DNA of 64,000 bases, from the NCBI RefSeq assembly GCF_900117315.1, contig NZ_LT630337.1, positions 1,791,261 to 1,855,260 of the forward strand, given 5' to 3'. Each line of letters opens with the position of its first letter. Position 1 is the stretch's first letter. This document shows, piece by piece, positions 26,342 to 34,924 of the stretch. Source of the stretch: Bacillus massilinigeriensis (GTDB taxonomy: Bacteria; Bacillota; Bacilli; Bacillales; Cytobacillaceae). Position numbers and translations under genes: made by a program. Under the pieces are notes generated by a model that searched no databases, was not told the DNA's origin, and saw only the letters and a program-made list of their open reading frames with translations.

Positions 26342-27172
26342 TTATTCAAATGGATTATAAAATCGATTCCCATCATAATAGGTAACTACCATGGTGATAA
26401 CGAAGAAAAGTCCAAATAATATTAGAGTTGTATAGTCTCCTGTTTTGAACGGACGTGCGCTATACCATGTTCTTTTTTTATTTTTTCCAAATCCACGCAG
26501 CTCCATCGCGTTGCTAATTAGCTCAATCTTATCTAAGCTTGAAAGAATTAGTGGGATGATAATGGACGCAGCATTCTTTATCCGCTTTGGTAGTTTTTCT
26601 TTTGATGACATGTCGATTCCACGGGCTTGCTGGGATAAAGCAATATTCCGAAAATCCCGTTGAACATCGGGGATATAACGTAGGGCAAGAGCAACTGCAT
26701 ATGCTATACGATAACTCACTCCGATTTTGTTCAATGATGCGGCAAATTCACTTGGGTTTGTTGTTACGATAAAGAGTAACGCAACTGGGATAACGGTAAA
26801 ATATTTTAATGTAATATTGGTTTGGTAAAAAATTTGCTCCCAGGTGAGATTGTATCTTCCTGATATCTCAAACAAAATGTGGCTTGTTCCATAGATTTTC
26901 ACACCCTCTTGTGGGGAGAAAACGTAGATGGCCATATTATTAATCAACAAGAACACTAAAATAAAAATTAAGACAAATGAAATTTCCCTTAATTTGATTT
27001 TCGAGAGAATAAAAATCCCTATACTTAAGACAAATAAAAAAGCGAGAATGCGCGTATCATACGTAAGCATGGCGGCAGAAGACCAGATGATAAAGCAAAT
27101 AAGCTTTGTCACACCAGTTAATTGATGAACAGGAGATTTTCTGTCAATATACGATAACATCTCTACTGCCAT
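26342..27172 (-). CDS. mtsC: ECF transporter transmembrane component EcfT, MtsC type
   Basis: A 276-residue integral membrane protein that couples the ATPases to the substrate-binding S component of an energy-coupling factor transporter. About six hydrophobic segments are visible, with the coupling motifs SQQARGID (about 180-187) and ISNAMELRGFG (about 237-247) that carry the two Ala-Arg-Gly signatures. AAGGAGG lies ten bases before the ATG, inside the end of mtsB, and the genes overlap by ten bases. It completes the operon SAM hydrolase-mtsA-mtsB-mtsC under a T-box leader. Confidence 0.9.
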   Translation of the reverse strand: MAVEMLSYIDRKSPVHQLTGVTKLICFIIWSSAAMLTYDTRILAFLFVLSIGIFILSKIKLREISFVLIFILVFLLINNMAIYVFSPQEGVKIYGTSHILFEISGRYNLTWEQIFYQTNITLKYFTVIPVALLFIVTTNPSEFAASLNKIGVSYRIAYAVALALRYIPDVQRDFRNIALSQQARGIDMSSKEKLPKRIKNAASIIIPLILSSLDKIELISNAMELRGFGKNKKRTWYSARPFKTGDYTTLILFGLFFVITMVVTYYDGNRFYNPFE

Positions 27173-28875
27173 TTTCTTCTGGCCTCCTTATCATACGAGA
27201 TAAAACGTCCTACAAACTCTTTTGGATCACCAATTTCTGCTCGTTTTGCTAATTCAAAAAGAGAAGTTTCCTTTAAGTTTGCTTGGTTAATAACTCTTGA
27301 GTCTGTTAGAATGATTGTCGCAGAATCATCGGCAATCTTTCTACCACCTTCGATGACAATAGCCCGTGGCGTATATTCTAGCATTAAGTGCATATCATGA
27401 GTAATCATCAAAATGGTCATTCCTTGACGATTTAAATCCACTAAAAACTCCATAATTTCTGTATAATGGCGCAAGTCTTGTCCAGCGGTTGGCTCATCAA
27501 GAATGATCATCTCAGGCTCTAACACTAATATCGACGCAATGGTTACCCTCTTCTTTTGACCGAAGCTTAATGCGGATATTGGCCAATTTCGAAACGGATA
27601 TAGACCACATACCTTAAGGGTTTCTTCCACACGCTTCTTAACTTCATCCTCTGGGACTCCTCTAATCACAAGGCCTAAAGCAACCTCATCAAAAATCATG
27701 TGCTTTGATATCATATGATTGGGATTTTGCATAACCATACCAATTCGAAGAGCTCTTTCCTTTATCGTCTCTCCAGTAATATTTTTTCCTGCAAAAAATA
27801 TCTCACCTGAACTAGGCCGTTCAAAGCCACATATCAGCTTAGAGAGAGTCGATTTCCCTGCTCCATTTTTCCCTACAATACTTATCATTTCACCTTTTTC
27901 AACACAAAAGGATACTCCATGAATGATTTTCTGACCTGGGTAATATCCAAAGGAAATGTTCTTCATCTCCAAAATTGGAGAGGTTTTTTCTCTTGGGACG
28001 ATAGGAGGAGTGGATTCAGACCAATCTGACAATCTATCTTTACAGCTTTCAACTTTAAAAGAGTGAAGATGGGCGGGTTTCATATCCTCCGTCAGTTCAC
28101 ATCCAGCATATTTGACCGCTTTTACATATAATGGCTCTCGTATATGACTTTTTTCTAATATTGGACTAGATAATAGCTTGTCAGGGCTCATATCCCCAAC
28201 AATGCGACCATCATCTACAACAATAATTCGATCAACAGGGCAATGTAGCACATCTTCTAAGCGGTGCTCGATGATTATAATGGTTATATTTGTTTCATTG
28301 TGGATTCTGTCAATTAAGTCAATCGCATGTACCCCTGTTGCAGGATCAAGATTAGCTAGTGGTTCATCAAATAAAAGAATGTCTACCTTATCTACCATCA
28401 CACCTGCAATTGAAACTCTTTGTCTCTGTCCTCCAGATAAGTGATGAATAGACGATGGCAAATGCTCATCCATATCGACCATTTTGGCTGCCTCATCAAC
28501 GAGGTCAATCATTGTATTTTGTTCCACACAATCATTTTCCAAGGCAAAGGCAATATCCTCTCCTACAGTCAGCCCGATAAATTGCCCATCGGGATCCTGT
28601 AAAACAGTGCCAACCATCTTGGATCTTGAAAAAATGTCTAAGCCCTCTGCTTCTTTCTCCATAATCTTAAGGCTTCCAGTCACTTCACCTTTATAAGAAA
28701 AAGGAACAAGTCCATTAATACAATGTCCAATGGTACTTTTACCAGAACCAGAAGGCCCGACAATTAATATCTTTTCTCCTTCATAGATGGTTAGATTTAA
28801 ATCCTGAAGAGTAGGTTGCGCCTGGCTACGATATTTAAAGCTATAGTTTTGAAATTCAATGACTGGTTTTTTCAT
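27163..28875 (-). CDS. mtsB: ECF transporter duplicated ATPase, MtsB type
   Basis: A 570-residue protein fusing two ABC ATPase domains, so it replaces the usual EcfA/EcfA' pair. The first Walker A is GPSGSGKST at 40-48 with signature LSGGQRQR and Walker B DILLFDEP. The second is GKNGAGKST near residue 335 with the degenerate signature LSFGQKKR and Walker B MIILDEPTAG. The signature change in domain 2 is typical of ECF modules. AGGAG precedes the ATG. A fused ATPase of this kind is named MtsB in methionine-regulated ECF transporters, and the Met-type T-box upstream agrees. Confidence 0.9.
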   Translation of the reverse strand: MKKPVIEFQNYSFKYRSQAQPTLQDLNLTIYEGEKILIVGPSGSGKSTIGHCINGLVPFSYKGEVTGSLKIMEKEAEGLDIFSRSKMVGTVLQDPDGQFIGLTVGEDIAFALENDCVEQNTMIDLVDEAAKMVDMDEHLPSSIHHLSGGQRQRVSIAGVMVDKVDILLFDEPLANLDPATGVHAIDLIDRIHNETNITIIIIEHRLEDVLHCPVDRIIVVDDGRIVGDMSPDKLLSSPILEKSHIREPLYVKAVKYAGCELTEDMKPAHLHSFKVESCKDRLSDWSESTPPIVPREKTSPILEMKNISFGYYPGQKIIHGVSFCVEKGEMISIVGKNGAGKSTLSKLICGFERPSSGEIFFAGKNITGETIKERALRIGMVMQNPNHMISKHMIFDEVALGLVIRGVPEDEVKKRVEETLKVCGLYPFRNWPISALSFGQKKRVTIASILVLEPEMIILDEPTAGQDLRHYTEIMEFLVDLNRQGMTILMITHDMHLMLEYTPRAIVIEGGRKIADDSATIILTDSRVINQANLKETSLFELAKRAEIGDPKEFVGRFISYDKEARRKWQ

Positions 28876-28928
28876 AGAGTTCTCCTAGTAGTTCTGTGTA
28901 AAATGATTTAGTCATGCTAGTCTAAAAG

Positions 28929-29486
28929 CTATAATTCTCTGTGCAAGCTGTTGCTTTGACTGCGTGTTTTTGCATAGGCAAACAATAAAATCGTACCAAT
29001 GACACCTACTGTAACCATATTAGAAACCCCAGCAAAAAGCCCTTGGACGAATACTTTGTTCGCTGGCTCAGCATAAATTAATATATCTAACACTGGAGCA
29101 ATCAAGAACCAACCAATTGCCTGAGCGATTACTTGAACAACATTAAAGGTAATGACCTTTTTTGTATTAAAATTGCCTGATTCAATATCAATTTTCTTTG
29201 CAACTAATCCAATAAGAAACCCAACAATCATAGATACAACAACCCAGCTCCACCAAACAGAACCGTAGGATATCGCATCATTAAGAGCATGACCTATCAA
29301 TCCAATTAAACCACCTGCAATAGGACCAAAGACAACAGCCATTAAGGCTAAAAATGCGTAGGATGTTTGAATGGATGTATTAGGAACAGGTGATGGGATG
29401 GAAACAAATTTTGCTAGAATAATAAACACTGCCGCTCCAATCCCTATGGCAACTATTGTTTTTATTGATAACTGATTATTTTTCAT
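28929..29486 (-). CDS. mtsA: ECF transporter S component, UPF0397/MtsA type
   Basis: A 185-residue substrate-binding membrane protein with about five or six helices. The opening [20 protein letters not shown] and the segment [18 protein letters not shown], then [12 protein letters not shown] with WWSWVV, match UPF0397, which is also annotated as a riboflavin-type or methionine-regulated S component. The T-box here favours methionine or a related compound as substrate. It lies between the SAM-hydrolase gene (36 bases) and mtsB (53 bases). Confidence 0.85.
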   Translation of the reverse strand: MKNNQLSIKTIVAIGIGAAVFIILAKFVSIPSPVPNTSIQTSYAFLALMAVVFGPIAGGLIGLIGHALNDAISYGSVWWSWVVVSMIVGFLIGLVAKKIDIESGNFNTKKVITFNVVQVIAQAIGWFLIAPVLDILIYAEPANKVFVQGLFAGVSNMVTVGVIGTILLFAYAKTRSQSNSLHREL

Positions 29487-29522
29487 TTTTACATTACCCC
29501 TTTTTTAAATTTTCTAACTATA

Positions 29523-30380
29523 TTAATTATAGATGATTTTTGGTACCTTGCGTATAGTTATTTTCCAATTAATACCTGACTGGACATGATAGGCTTTTGA
29601 AAAAGACCCTTGATTTAATGCTACTCCTATTTTATCGAGTGAATTGATATATAGTAGCGGTTCACCTAAATGACTATCTGCAAAGGACCTTCCAAATGTC
29701 ATAATATTTTTATAAACCTGACGCCGATCATTTTCAATTGTCACATCAAAGGAATCACCATATTCAACCTGTAACTCCTTAAAAAGCTCTCGATCAATAT
29801 TCGTCCAAAGGTTTCCAAAACGAACGTCCAGAATATCAATGGTTCCTGTTAATTTTCCGCTATGAATTCCTGCCTCCACTACAGGAAGCTCACAAACAGA
29901 GTCAACTGACACATTAGGACCTACCTGGTCATAGGTAATCACCCCCGATGCTAGTCTTGCACCAGTAAAAGCATATACATCACGTCCGTGAAAGGTATAG
30001 GATTCTCCAGAATACGGAAGGCGGTTCACATTTTCATCTATGATTCTTGCCTCCACAATTCCAATATGCTTCTTAATCTGTGTAAGAGTTCCATTGTCAG
30101 GAGTCACGATAAAATGATTGGTTGAAGTTTTTATCACAATGCTTCTTCTCTCAGAACCTACACCAGGGTCAACGACAGAGACAAATACAGTTCCCTCTGG
30201 CCAATAGGAAATCGTCTGATATAAACGATATGCTCCTTCCCAAATATTATATTCAGGTATGTCATGGGTTAGGTCAAAGATTCGTAGAGTTGGATCGACC
30301 GATAATGCTACACCGTACATCGCACTGACAGCCCCATCACTCGTACCGAAATCCGTCTGTAATACTAAAAACTTGCTCAT
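29523..30380 (-). CDS. SAM hydrolase / SAM hydroxide adenosyltransferase (DUF62 family)
   Basis: A 285-residue cytosolic enzyme of the DUF62 (fluorinase/chlorinase-like) family that splits S-adenosylmethionine into adenosine and methionine. Family landmarks are LQTDFGTSDGAVSAMYG at the start, DLTHDIPEYNIWEGA, SVVDPGVGSERR, TPDNGTL and YTFHGRDVYAFTGARLASG. No halogenase-type insertion is obvious. GGAGGAG precedes the ATG. As first gene of the T-box operon it links SAM turnover with ECF-based uptake, so scavenging of methionine groups is inferred. Confidence 0.85.
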   Translation of the reverse strand: MSKFLVLQTDFGTSDGAVSAMYGVALSVDPTLRIFDLTHDIPEYNIWEGAYRLYQTISYWPEGTVFVSVVDPGVGSERRSIVIKTSTNHFIVTPDNGTLTQIKKHIGIVEARIIDENVNRLPYSGESYTFHGRDVYAFTGARLASGVITYDQVGPNVSVDSVCELPVVEAGIHSGKLTGTIDILDVRFGNLWTNIDRELFKELQVEYGDSFDVTIENDRRQVYKNIMTFGRSFADSHLGEPLLYINSLDKIGVALNQGSFSKAYHVQSGINWKITIRKVPKIIYN

Positions 30381-30441
30381 GTTCTCTCCTCCATTCAGCT
30401 TGATGTATTTGATTTCAGTAATTGACTAATTGCACATAAAC

Positions 30442-30715
30442 AAAAAACCACGTCTTTATCCAATAGGATAAGGACGTGGTTTATATCACGTGGTACCACC
30501 TTACTTTACTGCTTGCTTACACAAAAGCAGCCTCAACAAGTACTGGGCATCTAATTAGCCTAAAATACTGTGGTATTGATAACGAGTACCAAATCTCGTC
30601 GGAACCTACTCATATCTATTGATACTTTCAGCACGAAACTCAGAGGCCATTGTTCAGATCAGTATTTTTGCTTCTTTTCAGCTACCGAAGCTCTCTGTGT
30701 AAAATCATCTAATCC
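30442..30715 (-). ncRNA. T-box leader, probably tRNA-Met responsive
   Basis: On the minus strand the leader has the Stem I AG-bulge sequence CAGAGAGC, GGTAGCTGAAA, and a specifier loop GAACAATGGCCTCTGAG, in which ATG (30650-30648) is followed by the conserved purine and C. The T-box itself is TAAGGTGGTACCACG (30489-30503). Its antiterminator partner is CGTCCTTA (30469-30476), leaving a TGGT bulge that pairs with an ACCA tRNA end. The terminator is 30445-30482, a 17-bp stem with T6. The U next to UGG calls for A73, present in tRNA-Met and absent (G73) from bacterial tRNA-Asn, which the overlapping AAT would otherwise suggest. Confidence 0.9.
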
Positions 30716-30767
30716 TACTTTTTCTCTTCATCGTCTTTAGATTGAAAACAATAATTAATTTAAAATT

Positions 30768-30897
30768 GATTATAGTGGTAATTTTATAAAAGAGCAAGTA
30801 AAAATTCGAAAAATAAGAAAATATTGTTTTTCTGAAAATTAAGGAACCAAAGTCTATGGGATTGGATTTCATTTCAAATCAACTTTTACTTTATTCC
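30768..30897. repeat. 130-bp direct repeat, left copy (IS target duplication)
   Basis: Identical base for base to 32838-32967. It starts GATTATAGTGG and ends ACTTTATTCC. It directly abuts the IS left end and contains the -35 and -10 boxes of the T-box operon. The most direct reading is a very long target site duplication, as reported for IS1634-type elements. Confidence 0.95.
30769..30797 (-). promoter_or_regulatory. Sigma-A promoter of the T-box/mts operon
   Basis: On the minus strand TTGCTC and a perfect TATAAT with a 17-bp spacer. Expected start is near 30762, about 50 bases before Stem I. Because it lies in the duplicated segment, a second copy exists at 32839-32867, pointing into the IS right end. 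Confidence 0.8.
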
Positions 30898-30934
30898 GGG
30901 AGTTTTACACCTAATTCAAATAAAAAGTGACTGT

Positions 30935-30957
30935 AAGCCTACGTAGGCTTATATTTT
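30935..30957 (+). terminator. Inward-facing terminator at the IS left end
   Basis: The palindrome AAGCCTACGTAGGCTT (30935-30950) is followed by ATATTTTTTT on the plus strand. It would stop transcription entering the element from the left before the transposase gene. Confidence 0.75.
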
Positions 30958-30981
30958 TTTGTCAAATAATACACGTAAATA

Positions 30982-31010
30982 TTGCGTACTAATCCGTACA
31001 ATGGTACAAT
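30982..31010 (+). promoter_or_regulatory. Probable transposase promoter
   Basis: TTGCGT and TACAAT with a 17-bp spacer, placed between the left hairpin and the transposase start. Expected start is near 31017, leaving a leader of about 25 bases. Confidence 0.65.
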
Positions 31011-31042
31011 TAGAGTATATTTCATGTACGGTGGGGATATTT

Positions 31043-32758
31043 ATGCGTGTCAAAAAAAGTGTTTCTAAAAATTCAACCTCTTATTCAATTATTAAAGACG
31101 TGTACCGAAACGGAAAAAAATCTTCTAAGGTCGTTGAAGCTTTGGGAAATGATGATGACATTCTAGAAAAACATCCTGGTGTAGATCCATATACGTGGGC
31201 AAAAGAATATGCCATGGAATTAACTCAAAAGGAAAAAGAAAGTAGCCAAAAAGTGATTGTCAAATTTAGCCCATTGAAACAGATTGCGTTGGATAAACAG
31301 AGGCAATTCAATATAGGGTATCTTTTTCTGCAAACGATTTATCACGAGTTAAAATTAGATACAGTTTGTCAGCGGATTTCCCAAAAATATGATTTTGATT
31401 ATGATCTTAATGAAATTCTTTCACGTCTTCTTTTTTTGCGGGTTCTACACCCCACATCCAAAAAAGGAACATTCGAACATGCAAAAGATTTACTTGAGCC
31501 TTCTCATTTTCGGTCACATCAAATCTATCGAGCATTAGGAGTCCTTGCGGAGCAATCTGACCATATTGAAGAGATGGTTTATAAGAATAGCCTAAATGTT
31601 GTCAATCGTAATACGCAGATTCTCTATTATGACTGTACAAACTTTTTCTTTGAGATAGAAGAATCCGAAGGCATCAAGCAGTATGGCGTTTCAAAAGAAA
31701 ACCGTCCCAATCCTATCGTTCAAATGGGACTATTCATGGATGGTTCCGGTCTTCCTTTGGCTTTTAGTATGACACCCGGAAATACAAACGAACAAACAAC
31801 ATTGAAACCATTAGAACGTCGCATCCTGAAGGACTTCCATCTTTCAAAATTTGTTGTATGTACAGATGCCGGTCTCTCCTCTAACAGTAATCGGTTATAT
31901 AATACCCGAGGAAAACGTGCCTTTGTGACGACACAATCCATTAAAAAGCTTAAGAAATTTCTCAAGGAGTGGGCATTAGATTCCAAAGGATGGCGAATAT
32001 CTGGGAGTAATCAAGAAGTAAACTTGGATGATATTCGAAAGCTCGAAAATGACGAACGAATGTATTACAAAGAGCGATGGATAAAAGAAAATGATTTGGA
32101 ACAGAAATTAATTGTTACCTATTCCCCTGTTTATGAGCGATACCAATCGTCCATTCGAGATAATCAAGTCGAGAGAGCGATTAAGAAAATGGAAAATCCG
32201 AACTCATTAAATAAACCCCATCAAAATGATCCTAAAAGGTTCATTAAGGCAACACATGTTACAAACAATGGCGAAATTGCCAACAAAACTCAAGCAATCC
32301 TAAATCAAGAACAGATTGATAATGAAAAAATGTATGATGGATTTTATGCAGTATGTACAAATCTAGAGTCTACTGTTGAGGAAATCATCAAAATTAATCA
32401 TGGAAGATGGGAGATTGAAGAGACGTTTCGTATATTAAAAAGTGAATTTCGATCTCGGCCTGTATATTTACAAAAGGACACCCAAATAAAGGCACACTTT
32501 CTAACCTGCTTCCTATCTCTATTGATTTATCGTATTTTAGAGAAAAAATTAGATGAGCAATTCACATGTCATGAATTAATCAACACGTTGAAAGAGATGA
32601 AAATGTTGGAGACAGATGGGGAAGGATACATACCTACATATACTCGAACAAAGGTTACAGATGCTTTACACGATGCCTTTGGCTTCAGAACTGATTTTGA
32701 AATTGTAACCCAAAAAGAGATGAAAAAAATTTTAAAACAAACAAAAAAGGTAAAATAG
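31043..32758 (+). CDS. IS1634 family transposase
   Basis: A 571-residue DDE transposase. The start ATG at 31043 follows GGTGGGG at six bases; the frame is open to 30959 but that part is unlikely to be translated. Catalytic landmarks are the first Asp in ILYYDCTNFFFE, the second in VVCTDAGLSS, and the glutamate in the YREK-like segment HGRWEIEETFRILKSEF (about residue 457-472). The N-terminus MRVKKSVSKNSTSYSIIKD is typical of IS1634/IS1549 enzymes. No frameshift or stop is present, so it is probably functional. Confidence 0.93.
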   Translation: MRVKKSVSKNSTSYSIIKDVYRNGKKSSKVVEALGNDDDILEKHPGVDPYTWAKEYAMELTQKEKESSQKVIVKFSPLKQIALDKQRQFNIGYLFLQTIYHELKLDTVCQRISQKYDFDYDLNEILSRLLFLRVLHPTSKKGTFEHAKDLLEPSHFRSHQIYRALGVLAEQSDHIEEMVYKNSLNVVNRNTQILYYDCTNFFFEIEESEGIKQYGVSKENRPNPIVQMGLFMDGSGLPLAFSMTPGNTNEQTTLKPLERRILKDFHLSKFVVCTDAGLSSNSNRLYNTRGKRAFVTTQSIKKLKKFLKEWALDSKGWRISGSNQEVNLDDIRKLENDERMYYKERWIKENDLEQKLIVTYSPVYERYQSSIRDNQVERAIKKMENPNSLNKPHQNDPKRFIKATHVTNNGEIANKTQAILNQEQIDNEKMYDGFYAVCTNLESTVEEIIKINHGRWEIEETFRILKSEFRSRPVYLQKDTQIKAHFLTCFLSLLIYRILEKKLDEQFTCHELINTLKEMKMLETDGEGYIPTYTRTKVTDALHDAFGFRTDFEIVTQKEMKKILKQTKKVK

Positions 32759-32778
32759 TACGCAGTTTTATCTATAAA

Positions 32779-32822
32779 AAAACCGCCAAAAACATTGACT
32801 TACCAATGGTTTTGGCGGTTTT
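32779..32822. terminator. Hairpin near the IS right end
   Basis: A 19-bp stem (32779-32797 with 32804-32822) with one mismatch and a six-base loop. The minus strand has TTTTTTT after it, so it best stops transcription entering from the right; on the plus strand only four T residues follow, and it may also end the transposase transcript. Confidence 0.85.
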
Positions 32823-32837
32823 AAGTGTCAAACTTGA

Positions 32838-32967
32838 GATTATAGTGGTAATTTTATAAAAGAGCAAGTAAAAATTCGAAAAATAAGAAAATATTGTTTT
32901 TCTGAAAATTAAGGAACCAAAGTCTATGGGATTGGATTTCATTTCAAATCAACTTTTACTTTATTCC
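32838..32967. repeat. 130-bp direct repeat, right copy (IS target duplication)
   Basis: Second copy, identical to 30768-30897. Its right end contains the stop codon and the last 12 coding-strand bases of the M4 protease gene (32956-32967). It also holds a duplicate of the T-box operon promoter, now reading into the IS. Confidence 0.95.
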
Positions 32968-34521
32968 TACTGAATCCCAAGCTTTTTGTAAGTCCCTATA
33001 TTTATCTGATGTCTTTCCATATAAGTCTGCACAAGCCTGCAAGGTTCCTAACCTTGCCCCAGTGAAATCAGTGGTTGTTGTAAAGTAATATCTATTCGCA
33101 ATGAACCAAATTTTTTCTGCTACATTTTTTGAACCTATCTTAGAAGCAAAGAGATAAAACGCCTTATTCGGAATTCCAGAATTTGTATGAACCCCTGCAT
33201 TATCCATCGTCGTATTTACATAATTGGACATATGATTCGGTTGGCCATAAAATTCAGGATTTTGCAAAGAACTTAAAGCATCATCTGGAATGGATGGTGT
33301 ATAAATATCTTCACCAATTAACCAATTTTTATCTTCAATTGCAACCGCAAGAGTATCTGCGAAGGATTCAGCCAATGCTCCAGATTGCCCTTTGTAGCGA
33401 AGATTAGATGTTGACTGTACAATCCCATGTGCCCATTCATGCGCAACAATGTCCAAACTAGCTGAAAACGGTAAAAAGTTTACTCCGTCTCCATTACCAA
33501 ATACAACCCGTTCCCCATCCCAAAAAGCATTATTATATTTTTGACTATAATCAACACTTGAAATCATTAAAGAATCTTTATTATTCCAGGATTTCCAATT
33601 TAAATTTGTTAGAAGATAATCATACACTAGACTTGTATGATAATGGGCATCCACAGCTATCTTCTGTTTTTCGGAGAAAAAGAGATTATCTGGATCCTTG
33701 ATGTATGAAAGGAATGAAGTCTTATTATTAAAAGAATATGTCTCAATTCTTCTTAGTTCATCAATTAAATAATATCCATCCTTTTTTAAAGTTGTATTAA
33801 TTTGTTTTATACCACCTAAGACTCCTTTTCCACTCCCCATTACTGACTCGATATTATTAAAAGAATCTAAAATAGTTCCATCTTTAGCATTGACTACAAA
33901 TGTCCAGTTCCCCGGTTGATAGGAATTAGAATAAGAAAATCTCACCACATAGGCTAAAATAGCACGATTTCCATCTACAAAATATACAAGCTCACCGGTT
34001 GGTTCTTTCGTTGGGCTCCCATAAAATCCTGTTGATTCTAAGGCATTTATTATCGCCTGTCTTTTAGAAATCGAAGCCTGATTTGGCAATAAATTTGCGG
34101 TGAGTTTTGTATAAAAACCATTTACACCTAAAAACTCGTTCGAACGAAAATGTAGAATCATCTGTTGATCCATTACCTTTATGCCATTTAACATGCGGTC
34201 TAACTTAATGTGCATTGTTCCAAATTGGTCTATATTGACCTCTGTTAAACAAAAACCTCCTTCAATTTGTTCTATGCCATAGAAATCTTTTACCTTTTCA
34301 AGACCCTCGAAGGCTTTGTCTAAACTTTGTCTACTTTGTACTTTCCCAAGATTACCAAAAATCCCTTCAGCTTGACCTTTTTCATTTTTAATCACTTCGG
34401 TTTCTTTATTACTATTTGCCTTTGCAAATATTGGCTTAAAAGCTGCAAATTGAATCAAAATAATAGCCAATGACAAAAAAGTAATTAAAAGTAGATTCAA
34501 TACATTTCGATAGTTTACCAT
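32956..34521 (-). CDS. Thermolysin-like neutral metalloprotease (M4)
   Basis: A 521-residue secreted zinc peptidase precursor. The start at 34521 follows AGGGGGA at five bases. A hydrophobic N-terminal segment (about 10-34, ending near FAKA) is the signal peptide. FTP and PepSY-like propeptide regions cover about 35-215. The catalytic part has HEWAH at about 361-365 (zinc ligands and Glu), the third ligand in GALAESFAD, and the NSGIPNKAFY segment with downstream active-site His region. All active-site residues are present. The 3' end lies inside the duplicated IS target but the frame is intact. A palindrome upstream may be a regulator site. Confidence 0.9.
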   Translation of the reverse strand: MVNYRNVLNLLLITFLSLAIILIQFAAFKPIFAKANSNKETEVIKNEKGQAEGIFGNLGKVQSRQSLDKAFEGLEKVKDFYGIEQIEGGFCLTEVNIDQFGTMHIKLDRMLNGIKVMDQQMILHFRSNEFLGVNGFYTKLTANLLPNQASISKRQAIINALESTGFYGSPTKEPTGELVYFVDGNRAILAYVVRFSYSNSYQPGNWTFVVNAKDGTILDSFNNIESVMGSGKGVLGGIKQINTTLKKDGYYLIDELRRIETYSFNNKTSFLSYIKDPDNLFFSEKQKIAVDAHYHTSLVYDYLLTNLNWKSWNNKDSLMISSVDYSQKYNNAFWDGERVVFGNGDGVNFLPFSASLDIVAHEWAHGIVQSTSNLRYKGQSGALAESFADTLAVAIEDKNWLIGEDIYTPSIPDDALSSLQNPEFYGQPNHMSNYVNTTMDNAGVHTNSGIPNKAFYLFASKIGSKNVAEKIWFIANRYYFTTTTDFTGARLGTLQACADLYGKTSDKYRDLQKAWDSVGIK

Positions 34522-34579
34522 AACAATCCCCCTGATTAACAAATCCTTACAAAGATTATACTTTCTCCCTTTTTAGAGG

Positions 34580-34607
34580 GTAAGTAGACATTTTTTTGTC
34601 CACTTAC
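34580..34607. promoter_or_regulatory. Palindromic operator candidate upstream of the M4 protease
   Basis: Inverted repeat GTAAGTAGACA and TGTCCACTTAC with one non-complementary pair and six bases between. It lies 59-86 bases upstream of the protease start codon, a suitable position for control. The binding factor is unknown. Confidence 0.5.
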
Positions 34608-34714
34608 ATCGATATGACCATCCATTTATGAATACCATGAAATTTAATGGAATAATAATTTTATTGTTGATTATTTCTTTATTTTTTTGGGGGATGAAAT
34701 GAAAAAAAACGGAG

Positions 34715-34924
34715 ATGAATGAATGGTTTACTCCTAACAATAGCTATTCCCTAAAAGGGGTAAGAGAAGCTAACTACTACGTCTTAAAGTACACCCACAT
34801 GCCGGCGGGAATTGTTGAAACCAGTTTTATCTCTAATCCAACTGATGCTGAAAAATTAGCATTCATTACCTTTCGCCAACAGCTTGACGTACAATATGCC
34901 CAAGGTATGCATGAATTCTGGTAG
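34715..34924 (+). pseudogene. C-terminal fragment of an N-acetylmuramoyl-L-alanine amidase
   Basis: A 69-codon frame, MNEWFTPNNSYSLKGVREAN then YTHMPAGIVETSFISNPTDAEKL. The latter is the end of an Amidase_3 catalytic domain, with the catalytic glutamate in VETSF. About 100 preceding residues, including the zinc histidines, are missing, so it cannot be active. A GGAG lies before an ATG but this is probably coincidental. It is a degraded relic. Confidence 0.75.

Larger units (their letters stand above)
30898..32837 (+). mobile_element. IS1634-like (IS4-related) insertion sequence
   Basis: A 1,940-bp element bounded by perfect 130-bp direct repeats. Imperfect terminal inverted repeats read AGTTTTACACCTAATTC at the left and AGTTTGACACTTAAAAC (complement of the right end), agreeing at 13 of 17 positions. 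It carries one complete transposase gene, an internal promoter, and an inward-acting terminator-like hairpin near each end. The frame is intact, so it may be active or recently inserted; the identity of the flanking repeats agrees. Confidence 0.9.

Noticed and set aside
30641-30660. AAT (Asn) read as the T-box specifier
   Set aside because: The UGGU bulge demands A73, while bacterial tRNA-Asn normally has G73. ATG, one base later, also has the better following bases and fits the operon.
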